A stretch of 5,247 bases of DNA from Campylobacteraceae bacterium. GTDB taxonomy: Bacteria; Campylobacterota; Campylobacteria; Campylobacterales; Sulfurovaceae. Under the pieces are notes generated by a model. The model was not told where the DNA came from. It saw only the letters and a program-made list of their open reading frames with translations, and did not search any database. The position numbers and the translations under genes were made by a program. Positions 1 through 5,247 of this stretch are shown in pieces (positions within the stretch are counted from its first letter, which is position 1; the number at the start of each line of letters is the position of its first letter). Location: assembly GCA_027066355.1 (NCBI GenBank), contig JAMONW010000177.1, positions 1 to 5,247 of the forward strand, in the 5' to 3' direction.

Positions 1-1153
1 GGGAAAAGAGATACCTATATATAATCAAACTTTTTTAATACCAACAAATTCAAAAAATATAGAAATTAAATTACCAAGTGATATTATCAAAAGTAAAAAT
101 GATACATGGAATGTAGAGATAACTGCAAAAGATGCAAGTTACTGGAACTTTCTTAGAGGTAATATCAGCAAAAAAAATACAAAGTTAATTATAGACACTA
201 CTCCTCCTAGTGTAAGTTTGGTTGCAAATAGCAGTTCAATTCTAAAAGGTGGAACTGCTTTAGTAATATATAAAGCAAAAGATAAAAATCTAAAAGATAC
301 CTATGTAGAGGTTAATAAAAATTTAAGATTTAAAGCTACAAGATATAAAAAAGATGGCGTATATGCAACTCTATTTGTATGGCCTTTCAACCAAGATAAT
401 TTTAGCCCAAAAATTGTAGCAATAGATACTGCTGGAAATAGAGTTACTATAGATATATCAATTTATAAAAAGATGAAAAAATATAAAGTATCTCAAATAA
501 GAGCATCTGATAGATTTATTAATGGAAAAATTAAAGAACTTGCCATGAGTGATCCAGATTACTCAGATATAAAAGATAAATTTAAAAGATTTATAGCAGT
601 AAATGAGAAAATGAGAAAGAAGAATGAAGATTTAATTCATAAATTATCACAAAAAGTAACACCTATAAATGGCAGTTGGAAGATAGCACCTTTTTATCCT
701 TTGAAGAATGCTACAAAGGTTTCAGACTTTGGAACAAAAAGATTTTATTACTATGGAAATAAAAATAATATCATCTCAACATCTTACCACTTAGGGTATG
801 ATTTTGCTAGTTATAAAAATGCAGATTTAAAATCTACTAACCCTGGTGTTGTTGTTTTTGCTTCAAATAATGGAATATATGGAAATATGCCACTAATTAA
901 CCACGGTTTTGGGCTATACACTCTTTATGGACACTGCTCAGAAATTTTAGTAAATAAGGGTGAAAAAATTAAACCTAATCAAACATTTGCAAAAACTGGA
1001 ATGACAGGTTTAGCTCTTGGAGATCATGTTCATTTTGGAGTAGTTGTGCAAGGAGTTGAAGTTTATCCGCTAGAGTGGATGAGCAAAAAATGGATAAATG
1101 ATAATATAAATAGAGTATTTAAAAAAGCTGACAAAAATTTAGGGTATAATTAG
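1..1153 (+). CDS. M23 family peptidoglycan metallopeptidase, 5' end missing
   Basis: Zinc endopeptidase of the M23 (lysostaphin/LytM-like) family, expected to cut peptide cross-links of periplasmic peptidoglycan. The frame is open from base 2, giving 383 visible residues, so the true start and any signal peptide lie left of the window; an internal TTG at 218 is not a credible start. The first ~150 visible residues are beta-rich with a DTTPPSV segment and an AIDTAGN segment, typical of bacterial Ig-like folds. A charged, probably helical linker follows (codons around 470-640). The C-terminal M23 domain carries the HLGYD motif (HxxxD; His codon at 788, Asp at 800), a YGH motif (His at 932) and GDHVHFG (HxH; His codons at 1025 and 1031). 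All expected zinc and catalytic residues are present, so it should be active. It stops 26 bp before lpxC. Which peptide bond it cuts, and any role in cell shape as for other Campylobacterota M23 enzymes, is inference. Confidence 0.9.
   Translation, partial: GKEIPIYNQTFLIPTNSKNIEIKLPSDIIKSKNDTWNVEITAKDASYWNFLRGNISKKNTKLIIDTTPPSVSLVANSSSILKGGTALVIYKAKDKNLKDTYVEVNKNLRFKATRYKKDGVYATLFVWPFNQDNFSPKIVAIDTAGNRVTIDISIYKKMKKYKVSQIRASDRFINGKIKELAMSDPDYSDIKDKFKRFIAVNEKMRKKNEDLIHKLSQKVTPINGSWKIAPFYPLKNATKVSDFGTKRFYYYGNKNNIISTSYHLGYDFASYKNADLKSTNPGVVVFASNNGIYGNMPLINHGFGLYTLYGHCSEILVNKGEKIKPNQTFAKTGMTGLALGDHVHFGVVVQGVEVYPLEWMSKKWINDNINRVFKKADKNLGYN
1145..1150 (+). promoter_or_regulatory. possible -10 element (TATAAT) before lpxC
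   Basis: A perfect TATAAT lies over the last codons of the peptidase gene, which would place a transcript start near 1157, about 23 nt before the lpxC ATG. No well-spaced -35 box is visible: CTGACA at 1128-1133 is only 11 bp upstream. Campylobacterota sigma-70 promoters often lack a clear -35 box, so an internal promoter is possible. In such AT-rich DNA the match could also be chance. Confidence 0.3.
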
Positions 1154-1179
1154 ATTATAGTTCCAAGTATGGAGAAAGT

Positions 1180-2067
1180 ATGTTTCAACAAACAATAAAA
1201 AAGAGTGTAGAAGCTGTAGGGATTGGATTGCATAGTGGAGAGCCAATCCGATTAATTTTAGAGCCTATGCCAGTAGATAGTGGTATAGTCTTTGTTCATG
1301 CTAACAGTAACACTACAATAAAATTAAAGCCTCAAAATATTACAGAAACAAAATTGGCAACTGTTATTGGTAAACGCCCTAATGCAATATCAACAATAGA
1401 ACATTTTTTATCAGCAATATATGCATATGCAATTGATAATCTAAAAGTTACAGTATATGGCAATGAAATGCCTGTAATGGATGGTAGTTCAATATCTTTT
1501 TGTATGCTACTTGATGAAGCTGGTATAGCTAAACAAAATAGAACTAAATCTATTCTTGTTATTAAAAAAGAGGTAAAAGTTGAGCAAGATGGTAAGATGG
1601 CAATGCTAAAACCTGCTAAAAGTCCTATATTTAACTTTACTATCAAATTTGACCATCCAGCTATTGGTGAACAAAGCTTTAGATATAAATTTAGCAAAAA
1701 AAATTATATTGAACAAATTGCAAGAGCTAGAACTTTTGGTTTCTCAAGAGATATTCAATATCTTCAAAGTATAAATTTAGCCCTTGGAGCTAGTTTAGAA
1801 AATGCTATTGGACTTGATGATAGTGGAGTGTTAAATCCTGAAGGATTAAGATTTAAAGATGAGTTTGTTCGCCATAAAATATTAGATGCAACTGGCGATT
1901 TAATGGTTTTAGGATATCAAGTAGTTGGTGAGTATAGTGCAGTAGCAAGTAGTCATGAATTAAATCATCTATTAACACTTAAACTTTTAGAAAATTCAAA
2001 TGCATATGAAATTGTTAGAGTGCCTGAATATAAAGAGTCAAAAGAGCTTGTAAAAGTTTTTGCTTAG
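1180..2067 (+). CDS. lpxC: UDP-3-O-acyl-N-acetylglucosamine deacetylase LpxC
   Basis: Cytoplasmic zinc deacetylase that removes acetate from UDP-3-O-acyl-GlcNAc, the committed step of lipid A synthesis; its presence implies a Gram-negative outer membrane. The 295 residues match the usual ~300. Family landmarks in order: GIGLHSG at 14-20; TIEHFLSA with Glu74 (expected general base) and zinc ligand His75; EMPVMDGSS at 96-104; ARTFGF at 183-188; SLENAIGLDD at 205-214; and FVRHKILDATGD at 229-240 with zinc ligands His232 and Asp236. His259 in SSHELN matches the late conserved His, although the preceding Gly usual there is Ser. ATG is chosen because GGAG at 1171-1174 sits 5 nt upstream and the GIGLHSG segment is at the usual distance. 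The stop codon overlaps the Shine-Dalgarno sequence of the next gene, which suggests coupled translation. No defect is seen. Confidence 0.97.
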   Translation: MFQQTIKKSVEAVGIGLHSGEPIRLILEPMPVDSGIVFVHANSNTTIKLKPQNITETKLATVIGKRPNAISTIEHFLSAIYAYAIDNLKVTVYGNEMPVMDGSSISFCMLLDEAGIAKQNRTKSILVIKKEVKVEQDGKMAMLKPAKSPIFNFTIKFDHPAIGEQSFRYKFSKKNYIEQIARARTFGFSRDIQYLQSINLALGASLENAIGLDDSGVLNPEGLRFKDEFVRHKILDATGDLMVLGYQVVGEYSAVASSHELNHLLTLKLLENSNAYEIVRVPEYKESKELVKVFA

Positions 2068-2527
2068 GAGAATTATTATAGTTGTAATTATAAATACACT
2101 CTCTAAGCCTATGCAACTTGGCTTTTATGAAAATAAAAAACTTATACAAACAAAAGAGTATGATGGTTTAACATCTGATATACTTTTAAATATTTTAAAA
2201 GATATTATAAATAATTATAAAATAGAAAAATTTATCTACACTAGTGGTCCTGGCTCTCATATGGCAACTAAAATTACTTATATAACACTAAAAACTATTA
2301 ATATTTTAAAAGATATTGACTTTAGTGCAATTAGTGCTTTTGAGCTAAACAACTCTAAACCTATCAAAGCTTTGGGAAAACTCTATTTTATCAAAGAAAA
2401 AGATACTATAATTACAAAAAGATTTGATACTACAATCAAGAGTAGTTTTTTTATGCCTAAAAGTTTAGATAATTTATCACTTTTGGAGAAATTAGAGCCA
2501 GATTATCAAATATCTGCAATAAATTAG
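2060..2527 (+). CDS. tsaB: TsaB-like protein (tRNA t6A modification), short form
   Basis: Likely the TsaB subunit that, with TsaD and TsaE, transfers threonylcarbamoyl to A37 of ANN-decoding tRNAs; TsaB is a non-catalytic scaffold with an ASKHA fold. Evidence: a hydrophobic first strand followed by INTLSKPMQLGFYE (residues 11-24), resembling the ID(T/S)-x-G strand-turn of the family, and TSGPGSHMATKI (61-72), matching the TsaB signature around GPGS. At 155 residues it is much shorter than E. coli TsaB (~230) and consists mainly of the N-terminal lobe; short forms at this locus are, I believe, usual in Campylobacterota. The start is uncertain. TTG at 2060 overlaps lpxC by 8 bp and has no Shine-Dalgarno, whereas AGGAG at 2066-2070 lies inside that reading and points to ATT 2075 or ATA 2078. 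ATG at 2111 would remove the first strand. The identity rests on motif and gene order, so it is moderately sure. Confidence 0.65.
   Translation: MLRRIIIVVIINTLSKPMQLGFYENKKLIQTKEYDGLTSDILLNILKDIINNYKIEKFIYTSGPGSHMATKITYITLKTINILKDIDFSAISAFELNNSKPIKALGKLYFIKEKDTIITKRFDTTIKSSFFMPKSLDNLSLLEKLEPDYQISAIN
2066..2070 (+). promoter_or_regulatory. Shine-Dalgarno AGGAG overlapping the lpxC stop, conflicting with the tsaB start
   Basis: AGGAG shares its first two bases with the TAG stop of lpxC (2065-2067). No ATG, GTG or TTG in the tsaB frame falls at a usable distance: the in-frame codons there are ATT at 2075 (4-nt spacing), ATA at 2078 (7-nt spacing) and then GTT, GTA, ATT and ATA. This favours either a rare AUU/AUA start or a single-base change or read error in an original ATG. 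Confidence 0.5.
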
Positions 2528-2565
2528 AATTTAATATTATAGAAGTTAAGAGAGTAAAGGAAGTT

Positions 2566-3450
2566 ATGTTAATATCAGTTCCAGCAACTAGTGCCAATTT
2601 GGGTCCTGGTTTTGATACATTAGGATTATCTATAAATTTAAGAAATGAGATTAGAATTAAAGAGTCTAGGTTTCTTAGTGTATCAACAAAAGGGGAAGGC
2701 TCAAACAACCCAAAAATAAAACGAAACAGTATGTTTTTAAGCATATTTAATGAGCATTATAAAAAATTAACAAATGGAAAATATAATACTTTTAGATTTG
2801 AATTTATGAATAAAATCCCAATATCAAGGGGGCTTGGAAGCTCATCAGCAGTTATTGTTTCTGCATTAACTGCCGCTCATGTAGCAGCAGGAGTTAAATA
2901 TAATAAAAGAAAAATTCTAAATTTAGCACTAAAGTATGAGCCACATCCAGATAATATAACACCAGCAGTTATGGGTGGATTTAATGTTGCTTGTTTGCAT
3001 GAAGATAGAGTATATAGTAAAAAACATAGATTACCAAACTATCTAAAAGCAGTTTTAGTAATTCCAAATAAAACAATATCAACAAACCGTTCAAGAAATG
3101 TTTTACCAAATAGTTACCACAAAAGCGAAGTTGTATTTTCACTATCTCACGCTGCATATATGACAGGGCTTTTTATGACAGACTCTTGGGAACAACTAAA
3201 AATAGCAGCAAGAGATAAACTTCATCAAGAGAGAAGAATGTCTATGATGCCTGAACTTTTTCGTGTTCAAACACTCGCTATGGAAAATGGTGCTTTAATG
3301 AGCACTCTATCTGGTAGTGGTTCTACATTTTTTACTCTATGTTATGAAGATGATGCCAAAAAAATTGCAAATGTGCTAACAGAAACATTTACAGAGTATA
3401 GAGTTATGATTTGTGATTTAGATAACTTTGGAGTTACAAGCAAGAGTTAA
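2566..3450 (+). CDS. thrB: homoserine kinase ThrB
   Basis: GHMP-superfamily kinase that phosphorylates L-homoserine with ATP to O-phosphohomoserine, the substrate of threonine synthase; cytoplasmic. The 294 residues agree with the family. Motif 1, PATSANLGPGFDTLGL (6-21), is the classic N-terminal signature. Motif 2, RGLGSSSA (88-95), is the phosphate-binding loop. E-x-HPDN (125-130) is the homoserine kinase-specific segment, and motif 3, LSGSGSTFF (248-256), is the C-terminal glycine-rich loop. DNFGV (286-290) near the end also fits. ATG is supported by AAAGGAA ending about 3 nt upstream and by motif 1 starting at residue 6. It follows tsaB by 38 bp and is the last gene of the left block; a separate promoter follows it. 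No clear U-tract terminator is visible behind it, so read-through into ylxR-infB is possible. Confidence 0.97.
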   Translation: MLISVPATSANLGPGFDTLGLSINLRNEIRIKESRFLSVSTKGEGSNNPKIKRNSMFLSIFNEHYKKLTNGKYNTFRFEFMNKIPISRGLGSSSAVIVSALTAAHVAAGVKYNKRKILNLALKYEPHPDNITPAVMGGFNVACLHEDRVYSKKHRLPNYLKAVLVIPNKTISTNRSRNVLPNSYHKSEVVFSLSHAAYMTGLFMTDSWEQLKIAARDKLHQERRMSMMPELFRVQTLAMENGALMSTLSGSGSTFFTLCYEDDAKKIANVLTETFTEYRVMICDLDNFGVTSKS

Positions 3451-3477
3451 ATAATATTACTAAGAGTTAAAAATTTG

Positions 3478-3486
3478 TGATATAAT
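3478..3486 (+). promoter_or_regulatory. extended -10 promoter for the ylxR-infB unit
   Basis: TGATATAAT is a perfect extended -10 (TGnTATAAT) in the gap after thrB. A -35 is weak at best (TTACTA at 3457-3462, 18-bp spacing), which is tolerated with an extended -10 and is common in Campylobacterota. The predicted transcript start is about 3492-3495, leaving a leader of roughly 118 nt before the ylxR GTG. It would allow translation genes to be made independently of the upstream lpxC-thrB unit. Confidence 0.6.
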
Positions 3487-3494
3487 ACGGCAAA

Positions 3495-3542
3495 GAAACA
3501 CTCACGACTTTTATTACAAGTGATGAAAGTCGTGAGTGTTTC
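3495..3542 (+). repeat. long inverted repeat forming a 5'-leader stem-loop
   Basis: Bases 3495-3511 (GAAACACTCACGACTTT) are exactly complementary in reverse to 3526-3542, a 17-bp perfect stem. Inside it the pairing continues with T3512-G3525, A3513-T3524, T3514-A3523, T3515-G3522 and A3516-T3521, closing on the loop CAAG (3517-3520). The two inner G-U pairs work only in RNA made from the + strand. The arm is richer in G+C (7 of 17) than its surroundings. No U-run follows on either strand, so an intrinsic terminator is unlikely. It begins at or within a few bases of the predicted transcript start, so an mRNA-stabilising or regulatory 5' hairpin is the best reading. A dispersed palindromic repeat cannot be excluded from this window. 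Confidence 0.8.
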
Positions 3543-3570
3543 ACTCTTGCCCAAAGCAGAGCTTAAGTGA
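3523..3570 (+). CDS. possible 15-codon leader ORF upstream of ylxR
   Basis: ATG at 3523, in the inner part of the 3495-3542 stem-loop, opens a frame encoding MKVVSVSLLPKAELK and ends at TGA 3568-3570. Translating it would unwind the downstream arm of the stem. There is no good Shine-Dalgarno (only AAG before GTGATG) and no run of a single amino acid typical of attenuator peptides. The TGA overlaps an upstream in-frame GTG of ylxR (3567-3569). A frame this short arises easily by chance. Confidence 0.15.
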   Translation: MKVVSVSLLPKAELK

Positions 3571-3574
3571 GAGA

Positions 3575-3604
3575 TTTTACAAAGCTTGGCTTTTGTAAAA
3601 GGAG
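3575..3604 (+). promoter_or_regulatory. hairpin abutting the ylxR Shine-Dalgarno
   Basis: TTTTACAAAGC (3575-3585) pairs with 3589-3600 (GCTTTTGTAAAA, one T bulged), with a TTG loop. The stem ends exactly where the ribosome-binding site GGAG (3601-3604) begins; the A-run of AAAAGGAG is in the stem while GGAG stays free. It could place or modulate ribosome access to ylxR. AT-rich pairing makes it moderately stable, so a functional role is inference. Confidence 0.4.
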
Positions 3605-3611
3605 ATTTTGG

Positions 3612-3842
3612 GTGAAAAACAAACCTATTAGAATGTGTATTGCATGTCGTAAAAGGGAGAAGCAACAAGAGCTTATTAGACTACAAAAAGATCAAGGTAA
3701 TCTTATTAGGTATAGTGGAAAAGGTAGAAGTTTTTACATTTGCACTAAGTGTTTAGAGAGTCAGCACATTACAAAAATAGTCGCTGGTAGAATGAAAATA
3801 GATATAAAAAGTGTAGAAGAGTTATTAAGGAGTTATAAATAG
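3612..3842 (+). CDS. ylxR: YlxR/DUF448 RNA-binding protein
   Basis: Small basic protein of the YlxR (DUF448) family, commonly encoded next to infB. In Bacillus subtilis the family member has been reported to bind RNase P RNA and modulate RNase P (RnpM); the role here is inferred. The 76 residues begin MKNKPIRMCIACRK, where R-x-CIACR is the family hallmark (residues 7-13), followed by ELIRL (20-24) and the glycine/aromatic GKGRSFYIC segment (36-44). Two CxxC pairs, Cys9/Cys12 and Cys44/Cys47, could form a zinc knuckle, which is not universal in the family. GTG at 3612 is chosen because AAAAGGAG ends 7 nt before it and the hallmark then lies at the usual distance from the N-terminus; a GTG at 3567 would add 15 residues but has no Shine-Dalgarno. 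Its stop abuts the infB ATG directly, so the two are surely cotranscribed and probably translationally coupled. Confidence 0.88.
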   Translation: MKNKPIRMCIACRKREKQQELIRLQKDQGNLIRYSGKGRSFYICTKCLESQHITKIVAGRMKIDIKSVEELLRSYK

Positions 3843-5247
3843 ATGGCAAAAATTAAATTAGAAGATATAGCACTAGAATCAGGAGCATCTGATAAAGAGG
3901 CTATTGAAAAAGCTAAAGAGCTAGGATTTAAAGTTAGAGCAAAAAATAGTATGCTTACAGTAGAAGAGGCTGTTGCACTAAATGAATACCTAATGTCTGG
4001 TAAAATACCAGCTGGTTATGGCAAAGATAGTAAAAAGAACAAAGATAAAAGTAGTGCTTCTAAAAAAGAGCCTAGCAAAAGTGCTACAAAAGAGGATAAA
4101 TCTTCATCAAAAGATAAAAAAATAAAAACTCAATCAAAAGAGCAAGAGCCAACTCAAAAGAGAGAAGAGCCTAAAACTCCTCCAAAAAAGAGAAAAGGTA
4201 TTACTGCTACTCCAAAAGAGCAACCAAAAGAGAAAAAAGAAGAAGTTAAAGAAGAGCCTATAAAAAAAGAGCCTATTAAGAGAAGAGGCATTACTATTGT
4301 TAAAAAGAAAAATCCAAAACCAGAGCCAAAAGTAGAGAGTAAAACTACTCCTAAAATGGAAGCTTCTACACCCAAAAAGAAGAAGAAAAAAACTCCTGCA
4401 AGTTCAAAAGAGAGTGGTAAAAAAATTGAAATTGATGATAGATATCTAGGTGGAAGCAATGAGTTATACGAAGAAGAAGAGGTAGTATTACTAGATTTCT
4501 CAGATAAAATTATTTACGAAGAAGCCCAAAGACAAGAGCTTAGAAGAAAAGAAGATGCAAGAAAAAGAGCAGTAATGGGTGGTTCTCAAAAAAATACAGC
4601 AAATCGTATTCAACACAGAGCTCCTAGTAAAAGAAAAAAGAAAAAAAGAGATTATAAAAATAAAGAGCAAGAGGTTAAAAAAGTTGATGCTATAAAAATA
4701 CCTGAAGATGTTAGGGTTTATGAGTTTGCAGAGAAAGTTGGCAAAAGTATTGGAGAAGTTGTAAAAGTTCTATTTACTTTAGGAACAATGGTTACAAAAA
4801 ATGACTTCTTAGATAAAGACTCTATAGAAATTTTAGCAGAAGAGTTTGATGTAAAAGTAGAAACAATTAACCCTCTTGATGAGCTAGATTATGTAGCAAA
4901 ATATGATGAACAAGAGGATAAAAACCCTCAAGAGCGCCCACCTGTTGTTACAATTATGGGGCATGTTGACCATGGTAAAACATCTTTGCTTGATAAAATT
5001 CGCTCAACTAAAGTAACTGCTGGTGAAGCTGGTGGAATTACTCAACATGTTGGAGCATACCAAGTAGAGAAAAATGGCAAAAAAATTACATTTATCGATA
5101 CTCCTGGACACTCTGCATTTACCGAAATGAGAGCAAGAGGAGCTCAGGCAACAGATATTGCAATTATTGTTGTAGCAGCAGATGATGGAGTAATGCCTCA
5201 AACTAAAGAGTCTATCTCTCATGCACAAGCTGCTGGTGTTCCAATTG
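3843..5247 (+). CDS. infB: translation initiation factor IF2, 3' end missing
   Basis: GTPase that delivers initiator fMet-tRNA to the 30S subunit and promotes 50S joining. There are 468 codons before the window edge; the rest (G4/G5, domain II and the fMet-tRNA-binding C-terminus) lies to the right. Layout: a small helical N-domain (~1-55); a low-complexity Lys/Glu/Pro/Ser linker (~60-280) with two copies of an R-[KR]-GIT motif at 117-121 and 147-151; an acidic patch EEEE near 210-213; an IF2_N-like segment (~288-336, VYEFAEKVGKSIGEVVK); then the G domain with VVTIMGHVDHGKT (G1, 368-380), GGITQHVGAY (G2, 397-406) and DTPGH (G3, 419-423). ATG follows the ylxR TAG directly; AAGGAG at 3827-3832, inside the end of ylxR, is its ribosome-binding site with 10-nt spacing. 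The frame was read by hand without interruption. An internal start producing a shorter IF2 form, as in E. coli, is possible but not evident. Confidence 0.97.
   Translation, partial: MAKIKLEDIALESGASDKEAIEKAKELGFKVRAKNSMLTVEEAVALNEYLMSGKIPAGYGKDSKKNKDKSSASKKEPSKSATKEDKSSSKDKKIKTQSKEQEPTQKREEPKTPPKKRKGITATPKEQPKEKKEEVKEEPIKKEPIKRRGITIVKKKNPKPEPKVESKTTPKMEASTPKKKKKKTPASSKESGKKIEIDDRYLGGSNELYEEEEVVLLDFSDKIIYEEAQRQELRRKEDARKRAVMGGSQKNTANRIQHRAPSKRKKKKRDYKNKEQEVKKVDAIKIPEDVRVYEFAEKVGKSIGEVVKVLFTLGTMVTKNDFLDKDSIEILAEEFDVKVETINPLDELDYVAKYDEQEDKNPQERPPVVTIMGHVDHGKTSLLDKIRSTKVTAGEAGGITQHVGAYQVEKNGKKITFIDTPGHSAFTEMRARGAQATDIAIIVVAADDGVMPQTKESISHAQAAGVPI

Noticed and set aside
218..220. TTG as the start of the M23 peptidase
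   Set aside because: The same frame is open back to the window edge and encodes plausible Ig-like sequence, so the gene begins upstream.
1332..1697. Open frame on the - strand inside lpxC
   Set aside because: Lies wholly within lpxC, whose motifs are intact; no recognisable domain or start signal.
2457..2744. Open frame on the - strand across the tsaB-thrB junction
   Set aside because: Covers the conserved N-terminus of thrB in antisense; no recognisable product.
3495..3542. Intrinsic terminator of the thrB unit
   Set aside because: The stem is strong, but no U-tract follows on either strand (TTTCACTC on +, CTTTGCC on -), and it lies after a good extended -10 promoter.
3447..3668. Open frame on the - strand across the thrB-ylxR gap
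   Set aside because: Crosses the promoter and hairpins and the start of ylxR; no start signal or recognisable domain.
4184..4190. A AAA AAG slippery heptamer in the infB frame
   Set aside because: Expected by chance in a Lys-rich linker; a -1 shift would give only about 20 more codons before a stop, and I saw no upstream Shine-Dalgarno or convincing downstream stem to stimulate it.
4154..4459. Open frame on the - strand across the infB linker
   Set aside because: It is the antisense of Lys/Glu/Pro-rich codons, giving a Phe/Leu/Ser-rich low-complexity translation with no ribosome-binding site; infB is certain on the + strand.
5004..5228. Open frame on the - strand in the infB G domain
   Set aside because: Antisense of the conserved G2-G3 region; Cys/Ser-rich shadow translation.

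Overview
The window is an ordinary, densely packed stretch of chromosome with five genes read completely or nearly so, one gene cut at its left edge and one cut at its right edge; every gene is on the + strand. The DNA is strongly A+T-rich and the proteins are rich in Lys, Ile and Asn. The order M23 peptidase - lpxC - short TsaB-like protein - thrB - YlxR/DUF448 - infB is, as far as I recall, the order found in Campylobacterota (Campylobacter cj0131-cj0136 and relatives in Helicobacter and Sulfurimonas). I therefore place the window in that phylum, probably a low-GC, free-living or host-associated member. The genus cannot be fixed from this piece.

Left block (1-3450): the C-terminal part of a periplasmic M23 peptidoglycan endopeptidase with Ig-like N-terminal material; lpxC, the committed step of lipid A synthesis; a short TsaB-like protein for t6A modification of tRNA; and thrB, homoserine kinase of threonine synthesis. 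Gaps are 26 bp, an 8-bp overlap and 38 bp, so this looks like one transcription unit mixing envelope, translation and amino-acid functions. t6A synthesis consumes threonine, so the tsaB-thrB adjacency has some metabolic logic.

Junction (3451-3611): 161 bp without an established gene. It holds an extended -10 promoter (TGATATAAT), immediately followed by a 17-bp perfect inverted repeat that extends with wobble pairs to a 22-bp RNA stem with a 4-nt loop. A second hairpin abuts a strong Shine-Dalgarno sequence. A possible 15-codon leader ORF starts inside the first stem-loop. This structured leader is the least ordinary thing in the window.

Right block (3612-5247): ylxR, a small RNA-binding protein with two CxxC pairs, and infB, translation initiation factor IF2, immediately behind it without a spacer. 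infB has a long Lys/Glu-rich linker, then the IF2_N region and the G1-G3 motifs of the GTPase, and runs off the right edge. nusA and an L7Ae-like gene, which often accompany ylxR-infB in Firmicutes, are absent between these genes.

No mobile element, CRISPR array, tRNA or rRNA was seen. I found no clearly new multi-gene system. The points worth checking are the structured ylxR-infB leader and the unusual start of the tsaB-like gene.
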